From positions 1 to 64,000 of the forward strand of contig PXRG01000008.1 of the NCBI GenBank assembly GCA_003021105.1: a stretch of 64,000 bases of DNA, given 5' to 3'. Source of the stretch: Halobacteriales archaeon QS_1_68_17. Its GTDB lineage: Archaea > Halobacteriota > Halobacteria > Halobacteriales > Haloarculaceae. The translations under genes were made by a program, and so were the position numbers. Every line of letters starts with the position of its first letter. Position 1 is the stretch's first letter. Of this stretch, positions 39,154 to 49,970 are shown one piece after another. Below the pieces are notes generated by a model. It was not told the origin of the DNA. It saw only the letters and a program-made list of their open reading frames with translations, and searched no databases.

Positions 39154-39858
39154 TTACAGGAGGGCGGCGGCACCGAGAAAAGCCGCCAGCGCGAGCGCCG
39201 GGAGGTCCCGCCGACCCAGCGCGAGGCGGGGGAGCGTCGGGTTCCAGGCGAAACAGCGGGCCCGGAGGGCCAGCGCCAGCCGGTCGGTCCGGGCCAGCGC
39301 CCGCCGGAGTCCGCCCGTGGCGACCAGCCGGATGCGCTCGGAGAGCGGCTGTTCCGTTCCGAGCCGCGCGCGCATGCCGTCGCGCGCCCGCCGGAGGTCG
39401 GCCTGCAACACCGGCAGAAACCGGAACACCAGCGCCACGCCGACCCCGAGGAACTGTCCCGCCCTGCCGGGAACCGTCCGCTGGACCGCCGCCCGCGAGT
39501 CGCGGACCGGCGTCGTCCGGACGTAGGCCGCACTGACCAGCAGGATCAACAGCACCCGGTAGCTCGACAGCGCCGGGACCGTCGCTTCGGCGACCGAAAA
39601 CCACGGCGGGCCGAGGGTCAGCCCCTCCAGCAGCGGCGCGCCGGCGAGAAAGGGCGCGGCGAACCGGAACTCCCGGAGCGTGGCGGGAAGCGACAGCCGG
39701 GCGGCCGCCGCGAGCGCGAGCACCAGGACGGTCAGAACCGCGAGCGCCCGCGGCGTCGTGTGTGCGAACGCCGCGGCGGCGAAGCCGACCTGGACGGCCA
39801 GTTTCGACCGCGGGTCGAGGCCGTGGGCGAACGAGTCGCCCGGCTCGTAGGTCAACAT
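39154..39858 (-). CDS. ECF transporter transmembrane protein EcfT (CbiQ/BioN)
   Basis: GDSFAHGLDPRSKLAVQVGFA, LRRARDGMRARLG; follows ecfA and bioY. Confidence 0.88.
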   Translation of the reverse strand: MLTYEPGDSFAHGLDPRSKLAVQVGFAAAAFAHTTPRALAVLTVLVLALAAAARLSLPATLREFRFAAPFLAGAPLLEGLTLGPPWFSVAEATVPALSSYRVLLILLVSAAYVRTTPVRDSRAAVQRTVPGRAGQFLGVGVALVFRFLPVLQADLRRARDGMRARLGTEQPLSERIRLVATGGLRRALARTDRLALALRARCFAWNPTLPRLALGRRDLPALALAAFLGAAALL

Positions 39859-40556
39859 TCGACGTCGCGGACGCCGTGGGCGGCGAGCCGTCCCCGGACC
39901 GCGGCGGGCGGACCCTCGAGGGCGACCGCGCCGTCCTCGATCACGACCACCCGGTCGGCGGGGTCGAGGACGTCCCGCAGGTCGTGGGTGACGACGACGA
40001 CGCTGGTCCCGCCGTCGTGGAGGTCCCGGAGCCGGTCGAGGACCGCCCGCCGGGCCGGCCAGTCCAGCCCGGCCAGCGGTTCGTCGAGCACCAGGTGGTC
40101 GGGGTCCATGGCGAGCGCGCCGGCGATGGCGACGCGGGCCTGCTCGCCGCCCGAGAGCCGGTCGACCCGCTCGTCGTCCCGGCCGTCCATCCGGACCGCC
40201 GCCAGCGCGTCGGCGACCCGGCGGTCGATCTCCGCGCGGTCCAGCCCGAGGTTCTCCGGGCCGAAGGCCACGTCGGCGGCGACCGTCGACGCGACGAACT
40301 GGGCGCGCGGGTCCTGGAACACCATCCCGACGGCGGTCCGGGCGGCGACCACGTCATCGGCGACCGGGCGACCGTTGACCAGCACCTCGCCGGCGTCCGG
40401 CGCGAGGAGGCCGTTGAACTGGCGGACCAGCGTCGTCTTCCCGGAGCCGTTCGGGCCCGCCAGCACGACGAACGCGCCGTCGGCGATCCGGAGGTCGATT
40501 CCGTCCAGCGCGGTCGTCCCGTCGTAGCGAAAGACCACCTCGCGCGTCTCGATCAT
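39852..40556 (-). CDS. ECF transporter ATPase (EcfA/BioM)
   Basis: Walker A GPNGSGKTT, LSGGEQARVAIAGALAMDPDHLVLDEPLAGLD. Confidence 0.93.
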   Translation of the reverse strand: MIETREVVFRYDGTTALDGIDLRIADGAFVVLAGPNGSGKTTLVRQFNGLLAPDAGEVLVNGRPVADDVVAARTAVGMVFQDPRAQFVASTVAADVAFGPENLGLDRAEIDRRVADALAAVRMDGRDDERVDRLSGGEQARVAIAGALAMDPDHLVLDEPLAGLDWPARRAVLDRLRDLHDGGTSVVVVTHDLRDVLDPADRVVVIEDGAVALEGPPAAVRGRLAAHGVRDVEC

Positions 40557-41134
40557 TCGGCCGCGACGGCGTCGCTCCGGACGATCCCGACGGCCGCGGC
40601 GATCTTGAACGCCTCGGCCGGGATGAACGCGGCCGCACCCTGGACGAACGCCGTCACCGGCCCCATCCCGAGGACGACCATCAGCCCCGCGATACCGAGC
40701 GCGTAGATGATCGCCGTCCCGGCGACCATGCCGCCGACCAGTCGCGCGAGTCCCGCCCGCCGGGGGTCGTCCAGCGCCAGGCCGCCGTGAACGATGACAC
40801 CGGTGACGGCGGCGGCGATCGGGTACGACCAGAGGTACCCCCCAGTCGGCCCGAGCAGCGCCCCGACCCCGGCCGACCCGCCCGAGAAGACCGGCGCGCC
40901 CAGCGCCCCCGCCAGCAGGTACAGGACCATCGAGGCCCCGCCCCACACCGGCCCGAGCATGATGCCCGCCAGGAAGACGCCGAGCACCTGCAGGGTGATC
41001 GGCGCGGTCGAGAAGGGGTTCGGGAACGACACGTAGGCGAACGCGCCGACCAGCGCGGCGAAAAGCGCCGTCCGCGCGACGTTCTCGACGGTCTCGTCGC
41101 CCACCAGATCGACGCTCCCGGTCCCGGTACTCAT
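40553..41134 (-). CDS. bioY: Biotin transporter substrate-binding subunit BioY
   Basis: PITLQVLGVFLAGIMLGPVWG, GPTGGYLWSYPIAAAVTG. Confidence 0.93.
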   Translation of the reverse strand: MSTGTGSVDLVGDETVENVARTALFAALVGAFAYVSFPNPFSTAPITLQVLGVFLAGIMLGPVWGGASMVLYLLAGALGAPVFSGGSAGVGALLGPTGGYLWSYPIAAAVTGVIVHGGLALDDPRRAGLARLVGGMVAGTAIIYALGIAGLMVVLGMGPVTAFVQGAAAFIPAEAFKIAAAVGIVRSDAVAAE

Positions 41135-41174
41135 CGTCCACCCCGCGAACGCAGCGCGTGCATACCTGTTCAAT

Positions 41175-41208
41175 CCCGTCAACCCCGATTAAAACTTTGG
41201 TTGACGGG
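41175..41208. promoter_or_regulatory. BirA-like biotin operator CCCGTCAACC-N14-GGTTGACGGG upstream of bioY
   Basis: Perfect 10-bp inverted repeat with 14-nt spacer containing TTAAAA, 40 bp upstream of the bioY start. Confidence 0.7.
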
Positions 41209-41733
41209 TTTGCTGCCGGTCCACGAACGGATCGGAACGATGGAGATAAAAATAATTGTACCCGGCTGGTTCGCGGACTGGGAGGTAGTCGATGGGAGGC
41301 CGGCGTCCCCGGAGCAGTCGGCGGCGTCGACTGCCCCGGAGACCGATTCCGGTCGTCCGCGGAGGCGTCGACGGCCGACGAGACCGTCTTCCGCAAGACA
41401 TCGACGGCGACGAGGCCGGTCGTCCGCGGAGGCGTTGCAAACTCGACGGGAGCGGCCGCCGCGAGAGCCACGATCCGTGCGCAATCGTCACCCGACGCGC
41501 GACCACAGCCGTCCGAGCCGCTCTTCCGGGGCGTTTCCCGGGGATTCCTCAGCCCCGGCCGTCCTCGCGGCCGCCGACCTCCGGACGGGAAACGACGTCG
41601 CCCCGGCGATGAGTTACCCAGTGAAAGGGAAGCGTTCGGCCGAGAAGCGGAACGATGATTCCAACTATTTCTATGTTTTTTCGCCGCCGGATAGGGAACG
41701 CGGAGCGCGCGATGCGAACCCGCCCGGGGGCGC

Positions 41734-41770
41734 GGAACGACGTGACCGGCGGTTTACCAGGTGTCGTACC
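41734..41770. repeat. 37-bp direct repeat, copy outside AKR gene
   Basis: GGAACGACGTGACCGGCGGTTTACCAGGTGTCGTACC, identical to 41808-41844. Confidence 0.85.
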
Positions 41771-41807
41771 CCGGGGTGACCGCTCGGGCGTCCGGACGGA
41801 CGGCAAC

Positions 41808-41844
41808 GGAACGACGTGACCGGCGGTTTACCAGGTGTCGTACC
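41808..41844. repeat. 37-bp direct repeat, copy covering AKR stop codon
   Basis: Identical to 41734-41770, offset 74 bp. Confidence 0.85.
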
Positions 41845-42859
41845 GGCCATCGATTCCGCGCGCGGGCGCGGACTCGATGCCGGCGAACGGGCCGGGTTTG
41901 GCGGCCGCGAGCCGGTCGAACTGGTCGTCGGTCAGCGACACGTCGGCCGCGGCGAGGTTCTCCTCTAGCTGGGCGACGGTGCGCGCGCCGACGATGGGGC
42001 CGGTCACCAGGTCGTGGTGGAGATGCCAGGCGATGGCGACCTGCGCGGGCGAGGCACCGACCTCGTTTGCGACCGCCCGGAGGACGTCGAGTGCCGCGAA
42101 GTTCTCGTCGGAGAGGTACTTCTCGGCGAAGCGGTCGTCCTCCGCGGCCCGGGAGTCGACCGACGAGACGTCGTCGCGGTCGTACTTCCCCGTCAGGAAG
42201 CCCTCCCCGAGCGGGCTCCAGGGGACGACGCCGAGGTCGTACTCGGCGCACATCTCCAGGTACGGCCCCTCGATCTCCCGGTCGACGAGGTTGTACCGGG
42301 GCTGGACGACGGTGAACGGTTCGTAGCCGTACTCGTCGGCGACGGCGTTGGCCCGGACGACCTTCCAGGCGTTGGGCCAGAGCGTCGACGACCCGAGGTA
42401 GTTGACCCGGCCGGACTCGACGAACCCGTCGAGCGTGCGCACGAACTCCCGGACCGGCGTGGCGTCGTCCCAGCGGTGGATGTACAGCAGGTCCAGGTAG
42501 TCGGTCCCCAGCCGATCCAGGATCAGGTCGATCTGCCGGCGGAGGTGTTTCCGGCCCAGGCCCCGCCCGTTCGGTTCGCCCGTCCGGACCGGCCAGTAGA
42601 TCTTCGAGGCGATCACGAACTCCTCGCGGTCCCGGTCGGCGAGCCACTCGCCGATCCACCGCTCGCTTTTCCCGCTGCCGTACATGTCGGCGGTGTCGAT
42701 GAAGCGGCCGCCGGCCGCCTCGTAGGCGTCCAGGAGTTCGTGTGCGCGCTGGCAGTCGATCTCGACGTTGCCCGCGTCGGTCTCGCGGCCGAACCGCCAG
42801 GTCCCGAAGGGCAGTTCGCTGACCATCGTCCCGGTCCGACCGAGGGGTACGTAGTCCAT
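41828..42859 (-). CDS. Aldo/keto reductase
   Basis: MDYVPLGRTGTMVSELPFGTWRFG, FIDTADMYGSGKSERWIGEWL, start at 42859. Confidence 0.92.
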   Translation of the reverse strand: MDYVPLGRTGTMVSELPFGTWRFGRETDAGNVEIDCQRAHELLDAYEAAGGRFIDTADMYGSGKSERWIGEWLADRDREEFVIASKIYWPVRTGEPNGRGLGRKHLRRQIDLILDRLGTDYLDLLYIHRWDDATPVREFVRTLDGFVESGRVNYLGSSTLWPNAWKVVRANAVADEYGYEPFTVVQPRYNLVDREIEGPYLEMCAEYDLGVVPWSPLGEGFLTGKYDRDDVSSVDSRAAEDDRFAEKYLSDENFAALDVLRAVANEVGASPAQVAIAWHLHHDLVTGPIVGARTVAQLEENLAAADVSLTDDQFDRLAAAKPGPFAGIESAPARGIDGRYDTW

Positions 42860-43126
42860 GGGCGTGGGAGGTGGGGCCGTTCGGCTGATAAATCCTCCGC
42901 CCGGCGGCGGCCGCGGTGGCGCGGACGACGCGTCCGCCCGTCGCCCCGGGCCGGCCGCGGTCGGCGGGAGCCGGCCCGGCCGGTCGTGGAGTGTCGACGG
43001 CACCTCGTCGGGGTCTGGAGGGGTGAGCCGGAGCGGGTCCCGTCGGGGCCGGGCCGTTCGCCGGGGAGTACCGGTATATTTATGCGACAACCTGTCACAG
43101 TGCCAATCACGGTAGCTGGGAGCAGC

Positions 43127-44629
43127 ATGTTCATCGGAATCGACATCGGTCACACGAACGTCAAGGCCGTCGCCTACGACGCGGACTGGACCGTCGCGGG
43201 TGTACACGGGATCGAAGGGGGGATGATCCACCCGAGCGACGACCGGACGGAGATCCCAATCGAGCAGCGGTGGGAGATCGTCCTGGAGTGTCTCGACGAA
43301 CTCGAAAGCGACGTGGACGGGGAGATCGAGGGAATCGGGCTGGCCGGCGGCGGCGGGGGACTCTACCCGCTCGGCGCAGACGGGGAGCCGGCGATGAACG
43401 GGGTCCCCTTGCTGGACGAACGGACCAGAGGGGGGCTGTTCGACCGGTGGGACGACGACGGGACCCGCCGGCAGATCTCCGAGATCACGGGCATCCCGCT
43501 GCCGCCCGGGGGCGTGCTCATCATGCTCCGCTGGCTGAAGGAAAACCAGCCCGGAACGTACGACGACATCGCGCACGTGCTCAACCTCAAGGACGCCGTG
43601 CGCTACCGGCTCACGGGCGAACTCGCAAACGAGATCAGCGACGCGACCTTCAGCCTCACGAACCACCGGACCCAGGACTACGACCACGAACTGTTCGAAC
43701 TCGCGGGGGTCACGGAGAAGTGGGACGCCCTGCCCGAGTTGAAGTCGGCGAGCCACGAGGTCGCCGGGCACGTCACCCCCGAGGTCGAGCGGGAGACCGG
43801 CATCCCGGCGGGGACGCCCGTCGTGGCCGGCGCACACGACGCCTGTGCCAACACGCTCGGGGTCGGGGCGCTCGGCGCGGACACCGTCACGACCGCGGGC
43901 GGGACGTGGTCGCTGAGCACGATGGCGCTGGACGAACCGGCGGTCGCGCTCGATAGCTGGTGTTGCGAGAACTTCCTGGAGCGCGGGACGTGGATGCTCG
44001 AAATCTCGACGCCGACCGGGACGGTCTCGCTGGACTGGTTCGTCGAGGACTTCTGCGATCCCGAGCGCGAGCGGGCCGAACGCGAGGACAGGGCGATCTG
44101 GGACGTCATCGAGGAGAAGATCGCCGGCGTCGAGACCAACGCCGTCTTCCACCCGTTCCTGTTCGGGAACCCGTGGGGGTACCTCTACCAGGACAACGCC
44201 TCGGGGAGTTTCACCGGCCTGCGGCCGACCGACGGCCGGATCGAGATGCTCCGTGCGGTCTACGAGGCCATCGCGTTCATGCACCGCTGGCAGGTCGACC
44301 TCTACGACGAGGCCTTCGGCGTCGAGGAGGTCCGGTTTACCGGCGGGGCCGCCCGGAGCGACTTCTGGGCGGAGATGTTCGCCGACGTGATGGACAAACC
44401 GGTCGTCGTCACGGAGAAAGCCGAGTCGGGCTGTTTCGGCGCGGCGATGCTGGCGGCCATCGGCGTCGGGGAGATCGACGGCCTGGACACGACGGCGTCG
44501 CTGGTCGAGATCGACGAGGTGTACCGCCCGGGCGAGACCGACTACGACCCCAAGTACAGGAGCTTCAGGACCCTCGCCGGCCGCATGGAGGGAGTCTGGG
44601 ACGAACACGACGCGCTCCGGAGCCGGTAG
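43127..44629 (+). CDS. FGGY-family carbohydrate kinase
   Basis: MFIGIDIGHTNVKAVAYDADW, GTPVVAGAHDACANTLGVGA, VRFTGGAARSDFWAEMFADVM. Confidence 0.92.
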   Translation: MFIGIDIGHTNVKAVAYDADWTVAGVHGIEGGMIHPSDDRTEIPIEQRWEIVLECLDELESDVDGEIEGIGLAGGGGGLYPLGADGEPAMNGVPLLDERTRGGLFDRWDDDGTRRQISEITGIPLPPGGVLIMLRWLKENQPGTYDDIAHVLNLKDAVRYRLTGELANEISDATFSLTNHRTQDYDHELFELAGVTEKWDALPELKSASHEVAGHVTPEVERETGIPAGTPVVAGAHDACANTLGVGALGADTVTTAGGTWSLSTMALDEPAVALDSWCCENFLERGTWMLEISTPTGTVSLDWFVEDFCDPERERAEREDRAIWDVIEEKIAGVETNAVFHPFLFGNPWGYLYQDNASGSFTGLRPTDGRIEMLRAVYEAIAFMHRWQVDLYDEAFGVEEVRFTGGAARSDFWAEMFADVMDKPVVVTEKAESGCFGAAMLAAIGVGEIDGLDTTASLVEIDEVYRPGETDYDPKYRSFRTLAGRMEGVWDEHDALRSR

Positions 44630-44745
44630 GAGCCGCCGCCGGGGACCGGCCGTCTCCCGGCGGGGGTGCGTCCGACGCCCTGGAGACTCCGCGTCCCGTC
44701 CGGTTCGGCGTTCGGACGGTCGAACCGCCCCCGGACGGGACGATA

Positions 44746-44775
44746 TGAGGGAAAAAATTATATACAATTCCCTCA
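44746..44775. promoter_or_regulatory. Inverted repeat TGAGGGAA-N14-TTCCCTCA spanning TATA-like sequence upstream of the second ABC operon
   Basis: Perfect 8-bp arms around AAAATTATATACAA, 15 bp upstream of the ATG at 44791. Confidence 0.6.
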
Positions 44776-44790
44776 CAACCTTATCACGGT

Positions 44791-46269
44791 ATGTCAGATA
44801 AACGGCTACAGAGGCGTAAGTTCATCCAGTCGACAGGTGCCGCGGCGGGCATCGCCGCCATTGCCGGCTGTACCGGCGATGGTGGCGACGGTGGCAGCGG
44901 CGACGGTGGCGGCGGCGACGGTGGCGACGGTGGCGGCAGCACGAGCACGCCGCCGGGCGAGGACGTCGAACCCGCCGACAAGATCCAGTTCATCTCGGAG
45001 TCGACGCCGCCGAGCAAGGCGCTGAAGTCGATCATCAGCCGCTTTACCGACGAGACGGGCATCGAGGTGGAGTTCACGCTCACTCCGCTGCTCAACTACA
45101 CGGAGAAACTGGCGAACGACCTCACCAGCCAGGCGGGCAACTTCGACGCCGTCTACGTCGACCCGTACAACATCGGTGCCCCGTACTATCCGGATCTGGA
45201 ACCCCTCGACGCCTACATCGAGGACAACAACTACGACATGGACGACCACATCCAGATCCACATCGACGCGTGTTCGGTCTACGAAGAGGACGGGACGGTC
45301 AGGGGGCTCCCCTACGACTGTCCGACGATCACGCTGGCCTACCGCCAGGACGTCTTCGACGAGTACGGCGAGCAGGCCACGAGCGACCTCGGGTTCGAGG
45401 CCGAGCCCAACCCCGACATGACCTGGTCGCAGTACATGGAGGTCGCCAGGTGGATCAACGAGAACGTCCCAGACGACATGGTGGAGTACGGGACGGGGCA
45501 TATGGCCAAGCAGCACCAGTCGCTGGCCAACGAGTTCGAGATGATCCAGTGGGCCTTCGGCGGGACACAGCTCACGGGCTTCGACGGGAAGGACCCGATC
45601 CTGCCGGACGACATCTCGGCCGGATTCACCGACGACGCCTCCATCGAGGCGGCGGAATTCTACACCGAACTGGTCGGCGAAGTCGCCCACCCGGGCAGCA
45701 CGACCTGGAACTGGACGGGCGTCGCCCAGGCGTTCGCCAACGGCAAGATTGCCATGGCACCCGAGTGGCACGAGTTCAACGGCCTGTTTGCAGACACCGA
45801 GTCGAGCGTGGTCGCCGACAAGGTCAGCTGGACGCTGGCCCCGTCCGGTCCCGCCGAGAACCGGAACGTCCAGGCCCACTACGGCGGGAGTAGCATCGGC
45901 ATCAACGCCCACACCTCCGACGCCAAGAAGAAGGCCGCGTGGAAGTTCATCGAGTGGACCACCTCGCCGGACATCCAGTTCGAACTGCTGAAGGCCGCGG
46001 GCGGGACGCCGACCCGCCAGTCCGTCTACGACCGCAGCGAGGTCAAGGAGGCCAGCCAGGCCCAGACCGCCGAGAGCAAATACCCGAACGTCGTGCCGCC
46101 GGTGCTCGAAGCCTGGAAACAGGAGAACATCGGCCAGCGCCCCCACCACCCCGACTGGCTCCAGCTCGAGCAGGTCATCTACACCGAGGGCTCGAAGATG
46201 GTCAACGGCGACCAGTCGCCCGAAGCCACCATGCAGGCCTGCGCCGACGGCTTCAGCAGCATCCTGTAA
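44791..46269 (+). CDS. ABC transporter sugar-binding protein
   Basis: RRKFIQSTGAAAGIAAIAGCTG lipobox; family 1 extracellular binding protein. Confidence 0.92.
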   Translation: MSDKRLQRRKFIQSTGAAAGIAAIAGCTGDGGDGGSGDGGGGDGGDGGGSTSTPPGEDVEPADKIQFISESTPPSKALKSIISRFTDETGIEVEFTLTPLLNYTEKLANDLTSQAGNFDAVYVDPYNIGAPYYPDLEPLDAYIEDNNYDMDDHIQIHIDACSVYEEDGTVRGLPYDCPTITLAYRQDVFDEYGEQATSDLGFEAEPNPDMTWSQYMEVARWINENVPDDMVEYGTGHMAKQHQSLANEFEMIQWAFGGTQLTGFDGKDPILPDDISAGFTDDASIEAAEFYTELVGEVAHPGSTTWNWTGVAQAFANGKIAMAPEWHEFNGLFADTESSVVADKVSWTLAPSGPAENRNVQAHYGGSSIGINAHTSDAKKKAAWKFIEWTTSPDIQFELLKAAGGTPTRQSVYDRSEVKEASQAQTAESKYPNVVPPVLEAWKQENIGQRPHHPDWLQLEQVIYTEGSKMVNGDQSPEATMQACADGFSSIL

Positions 46270-46353
46270 CGGCGGGGTCCCGGCGGATCAAAACAGTCAA
46301 GACGGTCCTTTTTTATCCATTACGGTACACACTGGCAGGGAGAAACAAAAGCA

Positions 46354-47325
46354 ATGGTCGAACACCAACGCACGACGGAGGTCTCCGGCGTTTCGACCGA
46401 CGCGTACGTCGGCGAGGAGCCGGACGACACGGGGGAATCGATCCTGGAGTCGCTACCCATCTCCTTCGAGATGGTGCTGCTGGCACCCAGCATCATCACA
46501 CTGGCGATCCTGAGCATCATCCCGCTGGTGGTGATCATCTGGCTGTCGTTCATGGAGATCAACTTCACGCCGGTGAACGAACAGATCTTCGTCGGCCCCC
46601 AGAACTACGCCGACATGGTCAATAACGGCAACGTCTGGGACGCCTGGAAGGCCACGGTCGTCTACGTCGGCGGGTCGCTATCGCTTCAGCTCGGGCTCGG
46701 CATCCTCATCTCGGTGATGCTCCACCGGGTCATCGTGGGCGAGAACGTGTTCACGAGCATCGTCATCATGCCGATGATGATCGCGCCGGTGGTCGTGGGG
46801 TTGCTCTGGCAGTTCCTGCTCGATCCCACGTTCGGGCTGTATACGTACATGATGAACCAGATCGGACTGTTCATCAACCAGCCGATCCTGGGGGACCCGA
46901 ACAGTGCGATGGCGGCGCTGATCCTCATGGACACCTGGCAGTGGACGCCGCTGATCGTGCTGATCGTGCTGGCGCAGCTCAAGTCGATCCCGGAACACCT
47001 CTACGAGGCCGCGCGCGTGGACGGGGCGACCGGGTTCACCCAGTTCCGGTACGTGACGCTCCCGCTGTTGAAACCCGCCATCGCCATCGCCCTGCTGTTG
47101 CGGTCGATGGACCTGATGCGGTACTTCGCGAAGGTGTTCATCACGACGGGCGGCGGTCCGTCGAACACGACGAAGATCATCGGCCTCTACGTCTACGAGC
47201 AGGGCCTGCGCTTTTTCAACCTCGGCTACGGCTCCGCGGTCGGGCTGGTGATGCTCGTGGTCACGATCCTGATGGGACTTGCCTTCGTCGAGATGATCAT
47301 GGGAGGTGCCGGCGACAATGAGTAA
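46354..47325 (+). CDS. Carbohydrate ABC transporter permease (MalF-like)
   Basis: YEAARVDGATGFTQFRYVTLPLLKPAI. Confidence 0.93.
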   Translation: MVEHQRTTEVSGVSTDAYVGEEPDDTGESILESLPISFEMVLLAPSIITLAILSIIPLVVIIWLSFMEINFTPVNEQIFVGPQNYADMVNNGNVWDAWKATVVYVGGSLSLQLGLGILISVMLHRVIVGENVFTSIVIMPMMIAPVVVGLLWQFLLDPTFGLYTYMMNQIGLFINQPILGDPNSAMAALILMDTWQWTPLIVLIVLAQLKSIPEHLYEAARVDGATGFTQFRYVTLPLLKPAIAIALLLRSMDLMRYFAKVFITTGGGPSNTTKIIGLYVYEQGLRFFNLGYGSAVGLVMLVVTILMGLAFVEMIMGGAGDNE

Positions 47326-48169
47326 GGCGAACCAGTCGACCGCGTTGCCCAGGCCGATCAGGCGGTACGGCCCGCTGGCCGTGCTGGGCGTGTTCTCGCT
47401 GTGGACGCTCGTCCCGCTGTTCTGGATGTTCCTCTCGTCGCTGAAGATCCGGAAGAGCATGTTCGAGTTCCCGCCGACGATCATCTTCGACCCCACGTTG
47501 CGGTACTACCAGGACATGTTCCTGGGATCGAACCCGGTGACGCCGTTCCTGGCAAACAGCGTGATCGTCGCGCTGGGGACCGCCGTGCTCTCGGTCGGGC
47601 TGGGCACCGTCGGGGGCTACGGCCTCTCCCGGCTCGACCTCCGCGGGAAGAAACACCTCGCGTTCTGGATCATCAGCACCCGGATGGCCCCCATCGTCGT
47701 CGTCGTGATCCCGCTATTCTACGTCTACAAGACCGCGGGGCTGTTGAACACCCACGTCGGGCTCATCATCGCCCACACGACGTTCAACCTCCCCTTCGCC
47801 ATCTGGCTGATGCGCTCGTTCTTCGACGAGGTGCCCGTGTCACTGGAGGAGGCGGCGATGATCGACGGGGCGACGCGGTGGCAGGCCTTCCGAAAGGTGT
47901 CGCTCCCCCTGGTGTTGCCGGGGATGGGCGCGACCGCGATCATCGCCATCGTCTTCTCGTGGAACGACTTCATCTTCGCGTTGATCTTCACCAGCAACGC
48001 GACCCAGACGATGCCCGTCGCGGCGTCGCAACTGGTCACACAGACGGGGACGCTGTGGGGACAGGTGATGGCCACCGGGGTCGTGATCCTGCTCCCGATG
48101 GTGACCTTCGGCGTCATCGTCAAGAAGTACCTCGTCAGCGGCCTCACGATGGGGGCGGTCAAGGAATGA
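47318..48169 (+). CDS. Carbohydrate ABC transporter permease (MalG-like)
   Basis: EEAAMIDGATRWQAFRKVSLPLVLPGM; start 47318 overlaps previous stop. Confidence 0.93.
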   Translation: MSKANQSTALPRPIRRYGPLAVLGVFSLWTLVPLFWMFLSSLKIRKSMFEFPPTIIFDPTLRYYQDMFLGSNPVTPFLANSVIVALGTAVLSVGLGTVGGYGLSRLDLRGKKHLAFWIISTRMAPIVVVVIPLFYVYKTAGLLNTHVGLIIAHTTFNLPFAIWLMRSFFDEVPVSLEEAAMIDGATRWQAFRKVSLPLVLPGMGATAIIAIVFSWNDFIFALIFTSNATQTMPVAASQLVTQTGTLWGQVMATGVVILLPMVTFGVIVKKYLVSGLTMGAVKE

Positions 48170-48230
48170 CCGGCGCGACCGACGTGTCGGTGACCGACGA
48201 CAGTCGACAGGAGGGTTACAACGACTAACC

Positions 48231-49406
<1,176 letters not shown>

Positions 49407-49438
49407 AACGCATCCTTCTGCAGTCTCCTCCCGTCGGA

Positions 49439-49756
49439 TCAGCCGGCCGTGGATTCCTCGGATTCCCCGGATTTCTCCGAGTGCTCGGAGTCCTCGAACA
49501 GTTCGACCACGCCCGTGCCCGTGACGGTGACCGCGTAGCCGGCAAACCGGAAGGTGACGCGCAGGTCGTGGTCGGCCGATCGGTCGTCCGCCGCGACCAG
49601 TCCGTCCAGCGCGTCCGGATCGACGGCGCGGTACAGCGGCGGCAGCGCCATCGGGTCGGTCCCGGAGGCGCGCGAGACGGCGTTGACGACGGCCCCTACC
49701 GGGCTGTCCTGTTGCCAATCGTACGTCGACCGAAAGCGGGTGGAATGCGTTCCCAT
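49439..49756 (-). CDS. HalOD1 output domain-containing protein
   Basis: 105 aa; SPVGAVVNAVSRASGTDPMALPPLYRAVDPDALDGLV.. VTFRFAGYAVTVTGTGVVEL. Confidence 0.85.
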   Translation of the reverse strand: MGTHSTRFRSTYDWQQDSPVGAVVNAVSRASGTDPMALPPLYRAVDPDALDGLVAADDRSADHDLRVTFRFAGYAVTVTGTGVVELFEDSEHSEKSGESEESTAG

Positions 49757-49970
49757 CTGTCCAGTACCCGGTTTCCACAGGCACGTAGTTCAATCTGTGG
49801 GTTCGTCGCGGGACCGGCCCCGCCGGCGACCCCGCCAGTTCGGCCGGTCCCGCCGTCGCTGTCGGTCCCGCCCTTCTGCAGATCCCGCCGTCGCTGTCGG
49901 TGTGCCGGCCCCGCTCTCGCTGCCGGGCGGAGGCAAAGCTTCATTTGGGTGTGCCCGGTATCGGCTGTCG

